Notes: generated by a model from the letters alone, not told the origin. 64,000 bases of DNA from Symbiodinium natans (GCA_905221605.1 CAJNDS010002361.1:173364-237363), one strand, 5' to 3'. Counted from the stretch's first letter, positions 44,520-55,732 are shown. Made by a program: numbers and translations.

Positions 44520-46250
44520 ACCTCCAATCAGGGATCTTGAGAAGAGATGGGAAGAGGTCAGCTCGCGAATCGCTGTGGCGATGCTGGAGCGGCCTAGACG
44601 GGCGTCACATGGCATCGCGTCGAAGACATCGATCCGCCACTTTTGTGCAGACGTTGTGTCTCGAACTCGTGGCGTGTCAAAATCTAGAAGATGAGACAGG
44701 TATTCACAGACCCTCAGCCAATCCCGACATCCCGACAATTCCCGACACAGGCTACTGTTAAGCGCTCCTGACCTGGAAGCTGCCGCGGCGCCATGTGTCA
44801 CTGTGTTGTAGCGCTGTACTTGTGCCCGCATGCTTTTTGGATGGGCGCGTGGTCTTGCAAAGTCTTGCAAGAGCTGTCAACAACATCTTGATACAGCCAT
44901 CGCTGCCTTCTCCCGAACCAAACTGTGTGATACGCCGCATCGCAAGGTCTGCACTTCGCGAGCAGCATGCGCGCACGGGACGATGCGAAAGCACGATTTT
45001 GAGCGCCGGTCAAGAGCCATGCCTAGACGGGCTAGACGGGAGCCTGATTTTGACCTTGACCCAAAACCGCGCGGAAGGCCACGGCAATCTAACCCTCACT
45101 TTTAACGTTGGAATCCCTTGGAGCCAAGCAGTTCGGGGAGTGCATGTTGCGGCCGAAGGTCTGGAAAGCGAACTTGGCAGTCTGGAGCTAGCTCATGACC
45201 CAGCGTCAGTGATAGACGGCTTGCAGACCTCTGTGAAGCTAGAAGGCCCTGAGAATGTGCTTGCAGGCATTCCAAAAATGGGAAGAAATGCAAGCTGAAG
45301 ACCGACATCGTCACGAATCCGTTCATTCTGCAATTGAGGCGCAGAATGTTTCAGCTTTTGCCTGCATTTATGCGTGTAATCTTTGACTAATCTAATCTTT
45401 GACTGATTCTTTGGCTGTGCAGGAGTTGCGCAGTGTCTCCGAAAGATCCAATGAAAGGATACTGTCCTGGCGGGAGCTCCTCAAGGATGCCGAATGTGTG
45501 CTGAATGTGCAGATCCAGAGAAGAGATGCTATGTGTCGTTGAACAGCATATTTGCAGCATTGTAGCAAGGCTCGGATCTTCCAGGGCACGCGGGCACGCT
45601 GTCATATGCCGTTGCAGGAAAGTTCCCATGCTATAGACTCCTTGGGTGGAGCACTGGCTCAGATGCAGACAGCAGTGTGGCCTCCTCAGCTCAGCTTGAG
45701 TGACTTCATGTGACTTCGGAGAGCGAACTAGTCTTATGAAGTGTTTATTCATGTGTTCTATGAAGTGTTTAGTCATCTGTTCTCAGAGTGGCGAACTATT
45801 AGTATAGTAGTAGCGCGCGAGGAAGACACCAGTAATATTATTGTGTGAAAAGCAAACGAATGAACCAAGTGAAAGAGTGCACGAACTGTGTGAGAAAGAA
45901 GAAGAAGAGCGAGTAAAGTGTATGATTAAATCCTGTTAATAATGTTCATGCGCCCCTACAACAACAGAAAGTTGAGGCAGGAGCTGCATGCAACTCGCGT
46001 GCAGCATCATGACGTGGAGTCGGCCGTGCGACAGAAGGGCGAGGCACATCATATTTCATTGGAGTTTCAGTAGGTTTTTTTGGTGTGTCCGACTGCATCC
46101 TTGTTTTCCGATTCGGACTGCCTAGGAGCTGGAAAGCCTGCACAGATTGACGGAGCAGAGCATGGACAAGCTTTGCCGTCGTGTGGAGGCGGCTATGGGC
46201 TGATGGGATGGCAGTGCCTGTGCAGTGACCCACACAGTGTCACCTTTGTG
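44520..46250 (+). CDS. coiled-coil protein exons, unidentified (5' part)
   Basis: Exon-like stretches: LEKRWEEVSSRIAVAMLERP (about 44536 on), SALREQHARTGRCESTILSA (about 44946), WEEMQAEDRHRHESVHSAIE (about 45277), QELRSVSERSNERILSW (about 45421) and NRKLRQELHATRVQHHDVES then AVRQKGE (about 45962-46042). All are charged, helix-forming and on the + strand. They probably form one gene with the exons further on, although the repeat block at 47.2-48.1 kb would then lie in an intron. No diagnostic motif. Confidence 0.45.
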
Positions 46251-46654
46251 TTGAAGGATCACGTATCGGAAGTGCAGCGCCTCATTGTAGAGATCAGCCG
46301 CCTTAGTCTCAGTCGGTTCTTTCGGCAACAGAGCTGACCAGCATCGACTAGGTTCCACTTAGACTTCGAGTTTAGGTCAAACCGACGACAGAATTGAAGA
46401 CCACAGCAACCAGGCTTGAACACGTTTGCCACGCCGCGCTGTAGCATCTTCGGCTTGACAGGTTGCAAAGATGGTGGAGGGTCACATGAATCCCCTCAAT
46501 GCATATTTGAACACGATGCACGTGAAAACTGATGTCACCGACTTAGTGAAGATCACAGTTTGGCAAAGCAGAATTTGCTATTGATCCTGTCCAAGGTCAT
46601 GAGAGTTGACATCGACAAGCTAAGAGACCAGGCCTGCGCGGTAGCAGCTACTCA

Positions 46655-47190
46655 TTGATACTCTGTCACGCTCTGTCATGTCATCTTCGCTACAGTCGCT
46701 GCTGGCCAGTTGGCGAGGCTCCGCGATTGGTTTCCAAAATCGAGGAGATCTTCACCAAGCTGACCGAAGTTGACAAGGACACAGTGGCTTTGTTGGCGTC
46801 TGCTGTTCCTAAATTGAACAGATCGATCTTGGGGAAAAGCCGAAATTTCCAGGAGCACAAGTCCAAGGGCTCGGATCTCGATTCTGCCATCGACGGGTTG
46901 TCAAATCAGATTGCCAGAGCCTTGGGTGCTTACATGAATCTTATATCATCTTGCATCGGACATCCAAATATGTCCAAATCAAGTCAACGGCCGACAGAGG
47001 CAGCCCATGCCCAGCGACATGATGAGCAGCACATGGACCTGAGCACGGTGCTCCAGGTGCGACAAGCCTCTGCAGTATGCAAGAGCCTGAAAAAGGCCAC
47101 GAGCCCAAATGAAGATGAGTACCCGTTAGGCATCGCAGGACCACGACAAAACAGAACGCCACGACGTGGTAGCGTGAGTTCTCGGGCGAG
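46655..47190 (+). CDS. exon-like stretch entering the A/C repeat block
   Basis: A long open frame starts before 46730 and reads VSKIEEIFTKLTEVDKDTVA then LLASAVPKLNRSILGKSRNF, followed by SDLDSAIDGLSNQIARALGA. It continues through ordinary sequence to about 47190, beyond which it translates pure repeat (Gln/Asn/Thr). The first part is helical and probably real. The Asn/Gln-rich tail is more likely repeat than protein. Such low-complexity tails do exist in protists, however, so an expressed Asn/Gln tract cannot be excluded. Confidence 0.4.
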
Positions 47191-47204
47191 TCGCCGTCAT
47201 GACG

Positions 47205-47895
47205 CCCCACAACAACACACCAGCAGCAGCAGCAACAACCAACAACAAACAACCAACAACCAGCAAGCAAGAAACAACACACAAGAAACACCAAACAACA
47301 AACGACAACAACACACAACCACACCAAGCAACAAGCAACAAACAACACACAACAACGCCAAACAACAAACACCAAACATCAAACAACAATTAACAGCCAA
47401 CAGCCAACAAACGACAACCAACAACCACGAGGCAAGAAACAACGAACCACAAACAGCATACAACAGACGAAAAACAACAAGAAACAACAAAAAAGAAACA
47501 ACAATCAACAAACAACAAAAAACAATCAACAAACACCGAACAAAAAACAACAAACAACAGAAACATGACAACGGACAACAATCACCAACAACGAGCAACA
47601 AGCAACAAACAACAAACCGCGAACCACAAACCACAGCCTATAAGCAACAAGCAACAAGCGACAAGCACCAAGCAACAAGCAACAAACGGCACACACCAAA
47701 ACACCAAACAACAAACAGCAAACGACAAACATCACACAAGGAACAGAAAACAGCAAACAACAGCCAACAACCAACAAACAACAAGCAATAAACCACAAGC
47801 CACAAGCCAAAAGCCACAACCAACAACCAATATCCAACACCCAACAAGCAACAAACAAGAAGCAACACGCAACACGCAACAAAAGCAAAACCAAT

Positions 47896-47947
<52 letters not shown>

Positions 47948-48075
47948 ACGTCAACGTCAACGTCAACGTCAACGTCAACGTCAACGTCAACGTCAACGTC
48001 AACGTCAACGTCAACGTCAACGTCAACGTCAACAACAACAGCAGCAGCAACAACAACAACAACAACAACATGAAA
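47205..48075. repeat. A/C-only block followed by (GTC)n and (AACGTC)n
   Basis: From 47205 to about 47890 the + strand is built from CAACAAAC-type words with almost no T and little G. Then come about 17 units of GTC (47894-47945), about 14 units of AACGTC (47946-48030), and AACAGC/AAC units to 48071. The four sub-blocks abut without spacer. Frames on either strand (Asn/Gln, Arg/Gln, or Leu/Val/Cys) are repeat-derived. Confidence 0.95.
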
Positions 48076-48419
48076 GACAACTACAACAAGGACAGCAACG
48101 ACGTATGATTTTCAAGGCTATGCGACAGCACCCAATCGCCATCCTCGTGACTGTCGGCACTTTGGACCCTCGAAGCTTCGAACTTCAAAGAAGGAATGAA
48201 CTCACTCACGTGCGAGCACGCGGATACACCGCGCGTTCGCTTGCGGGTCGCTGAGCGCGCGGATCGGGTCGAGACCCGAGGGACCCCCAAACAGTAACGA
48301 CACCCCCTTCGATTCGATACCCGCAGTTTTCGGGAGAAGCAGTAGCAATATGGCCATAGAATGCAATATAGAAATGTAGAGAAATGTACTGAGTATAGCC
48401 CCCTGTGCCTTGGCCTTGG

Positions 48420-49010
48420 TGCAGGACATGTCCGACAGCGTGGACATGCGCATCTCCGAGATTCGGACCTGTGCCGAGAGCACAGCCGAGGCCCCCCGAG
48501 AGCTCGCCCTGCTATGCAGAGTGCTTTTGTAGAGTCAGTATTTTAGTATTTCAAGTCCTCCTTGCAGTCCTTGGATCTGGTCAAGCGAGAGGATCTCAGC
48601 GGTCAGCAGCTCAGTCGGTTGCAGGCTGCACGGCCCGCACGATGAAGCCGGTAGCATCGTTGAGCATGGTAGGGTGTCGACTGCAAGACAGGCTTGGCAA
48701 GAGAACTTTTGACTCTTGACCAGAAGGTGCAGAGATTAATTTCCGGAAGCATAGCTCGCGGTCCTGCGACTTTTGAGTCTTGCAGGTGGCAAAGTGGGTT
48801 CATGCAACTCCACTGCCGGCAAAGATCAGCGAGGCGAGCATCGTGAGCTAGGCAGACACAGTGAATAAGTAGACTCTGGATTCAGTGCAACTTCAGGCTC
48901 GTCTCTACTCTCTGGAAGCTCGCCTTGCAGACGAGATGGATGCCCGGCCCGCTGTCTCAGTATCCCATGTGGCACGGAATGCTGTACCTGCTTTAGTGTG
49001 CCCCTGAACC
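48420..49010 (+). CDS. coiled-coil protein exons, unidentified (3' part)
   Basis: After gtgcag (about 48424), an exon reads DMSDSVDMRISEIRTCAEST then AEAPRELALLCR. After ttgcag, about 48569, one reads SLDLVKREDLSGQQLSRLQ and ends at a GC-type donor. About 48786, VAKWVHATPLPAKISEASIV. About 48877, LDSVQLQARLYSLEARLADE then MDARPAVSVSHVARNAVPAL and a stop near 49006. The last exon has a good heptad pattern and could be the C-terminus of the gene begun near 44.5 kb. Confidence 0.5.
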
Positions 49011-49139
49011 CATTCGAAGAGTCCAAGCTGGTTTTTGCCCCGTTTCAATGGTCCATGGGTTTTGCATGATCTTGATAGGGAGGAGTTTGCATAGGGTTGA
49101 AAGGGATTAGGTAAGAAGAGGAGCTGAAGCTTTGGGGCC

Positions 49140-49330
49140 CCTCCTCCCCCCCCCCACCTTGGAAGGGATTGCGGCTACGGTCTCTCCCCCCTTAAAGCCA
49201 AGAGGCCAGGGTTTTGAAATCCCAAGCCCGCCGGGCTTGAGATTTCCAGAGCGAGCTTGGCCTTTCAGGCAATAGGAGGGCTTGGAAATTCGAAGCCCGC
49301 TGGGCTTAAGGTTTCAAGAACCTGGGCATT
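49140..49330. repeat. two similar hairpins with AAGCCC/GGGCTT cores
   Basis: Hairpin 1 at 49216-49246 (gaaatcccaagcccg pairing with cgggcttgagatttc). Hairpin 2 at 49282-49317 (ttggaaattcgaagcccg pairing with tgggcttaaggtttcaa). They lie 36 bases apart in the same orientation and share most of their sequence. A C run precedes at 49147-49156. Confidence 0.8.
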
Positions 49331-49339
49331 AATGCAGCT

Positions 49340-50510
49340 TTGCAGAATTGCAGACGCAAGTTAGCATGCATTGGAGTGCTGCAGGGATTTCCGCAGCAGG
49401 ATCAAAGCTGCGTCTTAGCCTTTTCAGAAAAGGCCTTGACCCGTACTTCTCATGCAACATGTCACTCCTCATCGCGGGCTAACCCAAGAAGCCACAATCA
49501 AATCCCGCTGAAACCCTAAACACTGAAATAGAATTCCGGATTTCGGGAACGACTTGACTTTAAAGAGGTTCCGCTCTGGAACCCCAAACAGTCACAGGGT
49601 CCCGAATAGCACGGCAAACTTCACTTCAAACAGGAGGCCCCCACTGAAGCAGGTACAACATGATTGGCAAGTGCATAGTATGTTCAAAGCTGGTTTCGCA
49701 GTTTCGCAGGCTACTCTTGCGTTGGAGTTAGTGAAGTTTAGACAAGACTTTGAGTGGGACAGCAAATGCTAAGCCGGTATGTCGTGGGCGGGCAAAACCT
49801 TTAAGGTTTTAAGGGGTAGTAGGACTTCATCACGGCTGCAGCTGGAGGGGCAGCCGCGGTCTCATTGTGGTGGGTGACACTGCGCATATTGCAGAAACGT
49901 CGAACTCTCGTCGCTGTTGGGTCTTTAATCGCGAAAGCTCGCGTGGCGAGGCTTCGCTGCGCATGAACACCCTAATTAGCCCCCTCCCTCCCCTCCCCCC
50001 TTCCCGACTGTTAGAGCATCCGCGTGCGCATGACTGAGTGTTCAGTTTTCGCCGTTGCAGCCGGGACTGTCACGCGTAGGCGCAATCACTAGACGACAAA
50101 CCTAGACATGTGCTCATTTACGTTACTCGATTGTAGATTTTGTTGAAGCTGTCGATGGCGTCCCTGCATGGGAGCCCGCTTATCCAATTCGTAGAACGTC
50201 CCAGAACGTCCGAAGATCCGGTGGTTCGAAAGTGGACTTGCACCATCTTGAAGTACACATGACACGTAGTAATTCTGTAGTACAAGCGCGTTGGGGTTCA
50301 CTTGGGCTTGCGGTCTTGACTTTTTGCGGGTTTACGCTCATGGTTCTGTCATGGTCAATAGCATACGTATAGCATAAGCATGGCCTGGCATGGCATAGCA
50401 TAGCATTGGTATAGATATTGCAGAGAGTTGGAAGGATGGCAGATGGAATGTGTCGAATGAACAATCAGCAAATTCCAGCGTGCTCCTTTAGTCAAGGTCA
50501 TTGGCTTTCA
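49340..50510. other. no confident gene
   Basis: Short frames only. A C/T-rich stretch lies at 49981-50003 and a run of tggcatggcatagcatagc words at 50382-50406. Confidence 0.4.
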
Positions 50511-50517
50511 AATCAGT

Positions 50518-51102
50518 ATGGGTACCTTTCTACAGCAAGTTTCTGCAGCCGGACAAGATGTCCGATGTGCACTGCCAATGCACCACCCTCTAAGCACTCG
50601 TGACAAGGCATTATTCAACTCAAATATGCAAGTGAGGAACAGTGACAGTGTCGTGATTGGTAAATGTGCTTTCAACCTGTTAACTGCACTGCAGGCTAGC
50701 CCTGGAGAGCAAGGCTGCCGGCGGATTGTTGCAACCAGTGGCTGTGGAAGTGTTTGTGTTTGCAATTTCGCGATGTTCAGAGTTGTTCCTTGCGAAGGTT
50801 CGAAAGCAAGGACCACTTTCCGCCAGAATCATCAGAAGCGAAGACTCCGACCTGGCACGAAGCTTGGTGATTGTGCGTGCATGAGTCCGCGCCCGTGTCA
50901 CATGTCCATATTGACTGGGTGTTGTTTTCTGATGCTCCTTTTGCCCCCACCGAGCTCTTATTCTCAACAGTTCTGCTGTTTCCGTAGCGCTTCTCTAGGT
51001 TGTCTTTATCATGCGGACCTGACTTCTTTTGCTCCTCAGCCCTTCCGTCCTTCACAGGGAGCAGCACGGTCCAGGCTTGTGAATACAAAATGGGGTGGGT
51101 AA
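50518..51102 (+). CDS. candidate ORF, unidentified
   Basis: A 194-codon uninterrupted frame from an ATG at 50518 begins MGTFLQQVSAAGQDVRCALP and includes LSTRDKALFNSNMQVRNSDS then VVIGKCAFNLLTALQASPGE. This is ordinary protein composition for the first 70 residues; beyond that it becomes Cys/Arg-rich and less convincing. A hydrophobic stretch (SILTGCCFLMLLLPPP) comes near residue 135. Opposite-strand frames overlap the second half. Probably one or more exons in the first third; the whole frame is doubtful. Confidence 0.3.
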   Translation: MGTFLQQVSAAGQDVRCALPMHHPLSTRDKALFNSNMQVRNSDSVVIGKCAFNLLTALQASPGEQGCRRIVATSGCGSVCVCNFAMFRVVPCEGSKARTTFRQNHQKRRLRPGTKLGDCACMSPRPCHMSILTGCCFLMLLLPPPSSYSQQFCCFRSASLGCLYHADLTSFAPQPFRPSQGAARSRLVNTKWGG

Positions 51103-51109
51103 CCTGTGC

Positions 51110-52250
51110 ATTGCTAACCTCACAACTGCACCAGCACGGGTGGGCGTTTTCGCTACGGGCGCTGGAGGAAGCTATCCACGCTAGAACCTGCAGCAGAAAA
51201 ACACAATGCATTTATGCCTGTCTGAATCTGCAGGGGCACTGCAAGGGGTGCAGGGAGCCGCAAATGGGCGGGGGGTCGTGACTGGGCGGCGTGAGCTGCC
51301 AAGAGTATGCATGCTCCCGGAATCATTTTTTCAAAGGCAGGCTGCAAATGCAAGGGGGGTTGGGGTTGGGGGGGAAGCTACGTGCGCTGCGATGGAGCAT
51401 AGCCCCTGTCTGACTGCCAATGCGCTTAAGCCACATGAGCACAGGTAATACACGCATGAGATCGCATGAGCCATATCGCAACACATAGAAACCAACGCAG
51501 CCCAAGCGTAACTTATGATGACAAAGGGGGGGTCCATGAACCTTACTGCATAATGTTGCACTCGCTTTGGCACCCCCAAACAATTTTGGGTTTTGGCTCA
51601 CCGTCTATTAACGGGAACGGGGTTTTGTGTAGTAATGGTAGTCTTGGTAGCCTTCAGCTTCATTTTTAGATGAAACGGCCCTTTTGTCCCGGCGAAGAAC
51701 TTCGCAGAGTTGCGGGTAACCCTGGTCAAAAGGGGTTTCCTCTAGAATTTTTCCGGAACTTCGCAGAATAGCTCGTAGTGATACTAAAACGGGTGCAACA
51801 TTACCTACATATCAAAGGTAGTGACCCACCAATGACCAAGTCATTCCTCAGGCATGATTGATGCTGGGGTTCTTGGTTGCGCAAGAGACATTGTTACAAC
51901 ATAGATTCAAGAATGGTCGCGAGGTGCTGCCTCAACTCTCTCACGACTCCATCAGCCAAGGCAGGGCTGAGCACACGAACGACACCGACCGTTTTTCATG
52001 TAGTCAAGTCTCTCAGGCTTTGCCAAAGGAGCGGCCGTGACTGGTAAGCCGCGTGCCTAGTAAAAGAGTAAGTGGAGAAAGTTTTTCATGTCTCGCGAAG
52101 TGTTGCATACACCTGAGATCAGGCGTGGTGGAGCTCGTTAACGATGTCAGGAACCACTTGGTTCAAAGCGCAGACCTTGGCTGGCGACAGCTGTCAACCT
52201 TGTGCAACCATGCAGCGCAGTACTGTACAAGGACAGACAGGTTTCATAGG
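51110..52250. other. no confident gene
   Basis: G-rich spots at 51355-51374. A repeated gaacttcgcaga word occurs at 51696-51708 and 51757-51768. Frames are short and without support on either strand. Confidence 0.4.
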
Positions 52251-52255
52251 ATAGG

Positions 52256-52684
52256 ATGTTGACGCGTGCCAGTTGCCGATGTGGCTGCAGGTTAACGTTC
52301 ACGGAAGCCTGTACAAGTGGCAATGCTTGTGCTGCTTTCTTGGCATGCGGTGCTCTGGCAAGCCCAGTGTTCCTCTTGCTTCTCAAAGCCGTTGCTCTGT
52401 TTCACGCCTCGGGTGCCATGAACATTTTGGCATCTAGAGCCCCCGCCAGTCTTAAAATGTCCAGTGGGTGGGGACCGGCTGCTCTTCAATGCTTCCATGA
52501 TTGTTTTAGCGACGAGTTGCGGGGAGCATCTTTTTCTTCGGCTCCAGCCCAGCATAACCAATATGGTATAAGTGTGTCAGTCACAGTTCAGTCGTCTCTC
52601 GGACTGAGTACATGTCTACATATACAGTCTACTGCACTCCCTCTGGCTGTTCACAGCTGCAATCGGACCACATGTTCTGCTTGA
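52256..52684 (+). CDS. candidate Cys-rich ORF with a hydrophobic helix
   Basis: A 142-codon frame from an ATG at 52256 has Cys-rich N-terminal sequence, a hydrophobic Ala/Leu stretch (CGALASPVFLLLLKAVALFH) and then SGAMNILASRAPASLKMSSG. It ends at a stop near 52684. The opposite strand is also open over much of it. It may be a chance frame or contain one exon; no family recognised. Confidence 0.25.
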   Translation: MLTRASCRCGCRLTFTEACTSGNACAAFLACGALASPVFLLLLKAVALFHASGAMNILASRAPASLKMSSGWGPAALQCFHDCFSDELRGASFSSAPAQHNQYGISVSVTVQSSLGLSTCLHIQSTALPLAVHSCNRTTCSA

Positions 52685-52899
52685 CCCGGGGCCATGCGCG
52701 GCAAGCAAAAGGCAGCTGAGCCTTGAATGGAGATGTCTTCATGACACATGATTCCACATGCCAACATTTAGCAAGTAGACACACGCCCTGAACCCATGCC
52801 ATACGGTGGCAGGCAAAGAGGCTGAAGTTCGGCTCTCAGTTGGGACTAAACTGCTTTCTGTTTTCCGGATCCTCTGTGGGTTCCGCCTAAGGCGCACCC

Positions 52900-53281
52900 C
52901 GGTAGACTGTGGAGATTTGTGGGGTTGGCAATGTGCAGATGTGGCCGTCTCGGTGCGCGCCTTTGATCGCCTTGGTTTGCCCAGTGCTCACGGAGTGTTT
53001 GTTCGATGTTTTCTTGCAGATGGATTGGGAGAAGCTTCAGCGGGCATTTGACACGCTGACGTCCCCGCCTCTTTGGGATCCTGCCTCAGATGCCTTGCCA
53101 GCGCCAGCTTTGTGAAGTATATGAGCCGTCTGATGCTGTCGGGTTCTTTCCGGAGGCCAACAAACTATCGTTCCAAAAGGTGGCAAGCGCCTTGCCACTT
53201 GAGTGCTTGGATTCCGGCTTGGATGGGTCCGCCTCGAAGCTATCGATCTGGGCTGCGACCTCGAGGCCCATGGTGCTGTGA
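52900..53281 (+). CDS. candidate 3' exons, unidentified
   Basis: After ttgcag (about 53020), a frame reads DWEKLQRAFDTLTSPPLWDP then ASDALPAPAL and a stop. An overlapping frame continues as CEVYEPSDAVGFFPEANKLS (about 53105 on), then VASALPLECLDSGLDGSASK then LSIWAATSRPMVL, stop at about 53281. Joining the two with a short intron near 53090-53110 would give a plausible C-terminal region. Mixed globular composition; no family recognised. Confidence 0.35.
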
Positions 53282-53289
53282 GATGCTGT

Positions 53290-54740
53290 AAGCACGGTAG
53301 GCCAAATCAAGTGGGGGACATGAACGTTTTTTGTATGCAACGGCGCAGGTCTGACCCATCCGGCAGTTCCTTCAAGTCATCGCCATCGTTTCTTGCGGAT
53401 GCCTGAGATGCAGTGGGGCAGCAGTGGGGCACCAGTGGAGCACCTGAGTGATCCTGAGATCACTTGAGTCACTTGAGCTTCAAATTAGACAGCTGAGGTG
53501 TCATCTGCCATCGCCATGCAAGAATCTGCCGCCACGGGTCGGAGCCCAAGCTGAGCCTGAGCACATCTGAGCGCAGCCAACCAAAGGTGTCGCTGCCCTC
53601 TACATGTCTGTGCATTGAAAATTTGTAGTTAGATGTGCTTTCATCTGCGTTCATCGGCGTTCTAAGGGCGAGGCTGGTATGCAAGAGCACCACTGGATGC
53701 TGGGGTCATGCTCCTTGTCGAGCGGCCTGTCGCAACATGGCAGTAATTAGTTACCAGCAACACGCGTGGATTGCCCTGAAAGTTTCGAAGATTCCGCACA
53801 TGATCGAACATAATCTGCCGAGGAACAAACGAACTTTTGCTTGGAAGGTTGCTGTCTGCACCACCACCGCCTTAAAGCAGAGCGCTGGGCAGCTTGAGAC
53901 ACAGCTCGGTCCGTCCGTGGTGCTAACTCATGCTGGTTCCGCTTCTTCACGGCAGAGATCAGAAACGTGGTGGCTTCGCTGGTCAAGTGGGAAGTGGTGG
54001 GGCCTGGCACTGGGAGGGTGTAAGTGACGGTATGGAGGGTTCGGAGCGCCAGCTCGGACGCAATCAAGAAGCCAACTGCAGGCTGCGGCTTGTGGAGGGC
54101 CCAAGAAGAACTCTACGACTCTACGCATCGCAAGTGCAAGGTGTTGCAAGGTGTTGCAAAGTGCAGCTTCGGGATCCCCAGGTAGCAGTGCTGGATGGAG
54201 AATGGCGCGTGCGGCGCCAGGCTCTTGAGTCGCCTTCCAGAAAAGGCTAAAGCCGCTCAAACCTTTTTCTAGCTTTTCAAAATGCAAATCCAAAAGCTCA
54301 AGACTGTAAGGATGAATGCTGGGCAGAATGTGGCAGTTCAGATTCTGCAGCTTTAGGCCAGCTTTCGCGTGTGAGATCGGCACAGTCAGACCGGCACAGC
54401 CGTCGTGCAGCGTGAGGCATTGAACTGGCAAGATGTCACTCCGCGAGCTTGGCGTTGCTCCTTTCAGGCTTTCACCCGCAGGCGGCCATGTCATCATCTC
54501 TCCATGAGTGACTCAAGACTACTCCATACTACTCCTTTAGACCCCAGAAATAGCGGGGTTCTCCACCCTAAATAAGATTAAATAAGCATGTTGTATATCA
54601 CATCCACACTAGCGTCACCTACTTCGAAGAGACTGTGCATCTCTTTGACATAGCAATGGGCTCGTTTGGTAACCAAGCCATTCCGCCGCACTCTGTTGTT
54701 CCAAAGATTGTATAGATGAGCCAACTGAATGGTCGTGGTG
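53290..54740. other. ambiguous region, open frames on both strands
   Basis: On + there is an exon-like WFRFFTAEIRNVVASLVKWE then VVGPGTG (about 53937-54012). On - a 189-codon frame (54497-53928) covers the same bases and includes LLDLHFEKLEKGLSGF. Only one can be right. The strand bias of the window favours +, but the - frame is unusually long. Confidence 0.3.
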
Positions 54741-54741
54741 C

Positions 54742-55240
54742 ATGGTCAGGAAGGTGCTGCTACGAATGGCGCAGATTCAGATGAAGAGGTGGACTGACGT
54801 GTCTCTTGCCAGAAACTATGGCCAGTTGTTTTCAGCTTCGTTCAGCTTTGAGGATGAGCCAATGCTCAAGGCTGCAATGAAAGAGGCAGTGGACAATGCC
54901 TGGAAGCAAGCGGACATCTCCAAAGCAGCCCAAAGCCGTCTCGAAGATGTCGTCCGCCGTTGCCCCAGATTCGCAACGTGAAGACCCCGGCTGCTTCATG
55001 CTCGCCAAGATTCGTCAGCGTGTCTTCAGGCCTGAATTCTTTGGGCTTCTACACGAACTCAGAGCAACTTTGCGCAGGGCCCGGTGCCATGAGTGTGCCA
55101 TGCTTCGTAAAGCTTAAAGCATCACAGAGCGAGTTTCAAAAAAAGCGTGTAGTGAAGAGATCTAACCGATTGATGCAGCCGTCAGCATGGTACATGCGGG
55201 AGCTTCGGTCTTTCTCTAAGCGCACTTTTCGGAACTGAGG
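54742..55240 (+). CDS. candidate exons, unidentified
   Basis: A frame from about 54748 reads RKVLLRMAQIQMKRWTDVSL then ARNYGQLFSASFSFEDEPML and KAAMKEAVDNAWKQADISKA, with a stop near 54981. A second frame overlaps its end and reads MSSAVAPDSQREDPGCFMLA then KIRQRVFRPEFFGLLHELRA to about 55117. Both are exon-like, and a splice near 54950 would join them. The first is helical and acidic/basic mixed. No family recognised. Confidence 0.4.
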
Positions 55241-55479
55241 CCACCACGACAACTTTGCAGCCCTCACCGGAAACGGTCTCTTCAGCTTGGCCAGCGGCTT
55301 CAACCATTCCTGCGAGCCCTAGGCTCAGCAAATAAGAAGACCACGAAGAACGACCTGCCAGAGTCTCTTTCATGTCAGGTTGTCCTGTTAAGCGCTCCCG
55401 TTCTGCAGTCCTTCATACTTGCGGCCAGGGCTGGGCTAGGGAAGAAGGGATCCTGCACATTCCAATGTCAATGTTGTGA

Positions 55480-55625
55480 CGCTGTTTGCTGTGAGGCCCT
55501 CGGTGCAGCGCTACTCCTTGGGAGATCTGACCATGTTTGTCACGAACCGACCTGTGGAAGCTGGGGCCGAGTGCACCTCTCAGCACCTGCGGGCAGAAGT
55601 TCGAAATCGTTGGAGATGTGTCTGG
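55480..55625 (+). CDS. candidate exon with weak SET-like C-terminal pattern
   Basis: The frame at about 55482-55620 reads LFAVRPSVQRYSLGDLTMFV then TNRPVEAGAECTSQHLRAEV and RNRW. The order hydrophobic strand, R-P-V-E-A-G, then a polar tail is reminiscent of the post-motif part of SET/SMYD-type methyltransferases (R-D-I-xx-G-E-E). The catalytic Tyr and the NH motif are not seen, so this is only a resemblance. Flanked downstream by a TA/TATG microsatellite (55664-55730). Confidence 0.2.
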
Positions 55626-55663
55626 AAATGCATTTACAGTTCGACTTTGTTTTGTACAGTATA

Positions 55664-55732
55664 CATAGCTATGTATACACACATATACATATATAAGTAT
55701 ACATATATATATATGTATATTAATACATATGA
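55664..55732. repeat. TA/CATA microsatellite
   Basis: Repeated atacatatata/tatatatatgtat words. It separates the preceding candidate exon from the next group. Confidence 0.85.

Noticed and set aside
47526-48080. Leu/Thr/Cys-rich frames resembling membrane proteins on -
   Set aside because: Produced by (GAC)n, (GACGTT)n and TTG-rich repeat; hydrophobicity follows from the codons of the repeat.
53928-54497. 189-codon - strand frame
   Set aside because: No domain, and it overlaps a good + strand exon-like stretch; kept only as an ambiguity.
55480-55625. SET-domain methyltransferase
   Set aside because: Only a loose C-terminal resemblance; key SET residues are not visible. Listed at low confidence as an unidentified exon instead.
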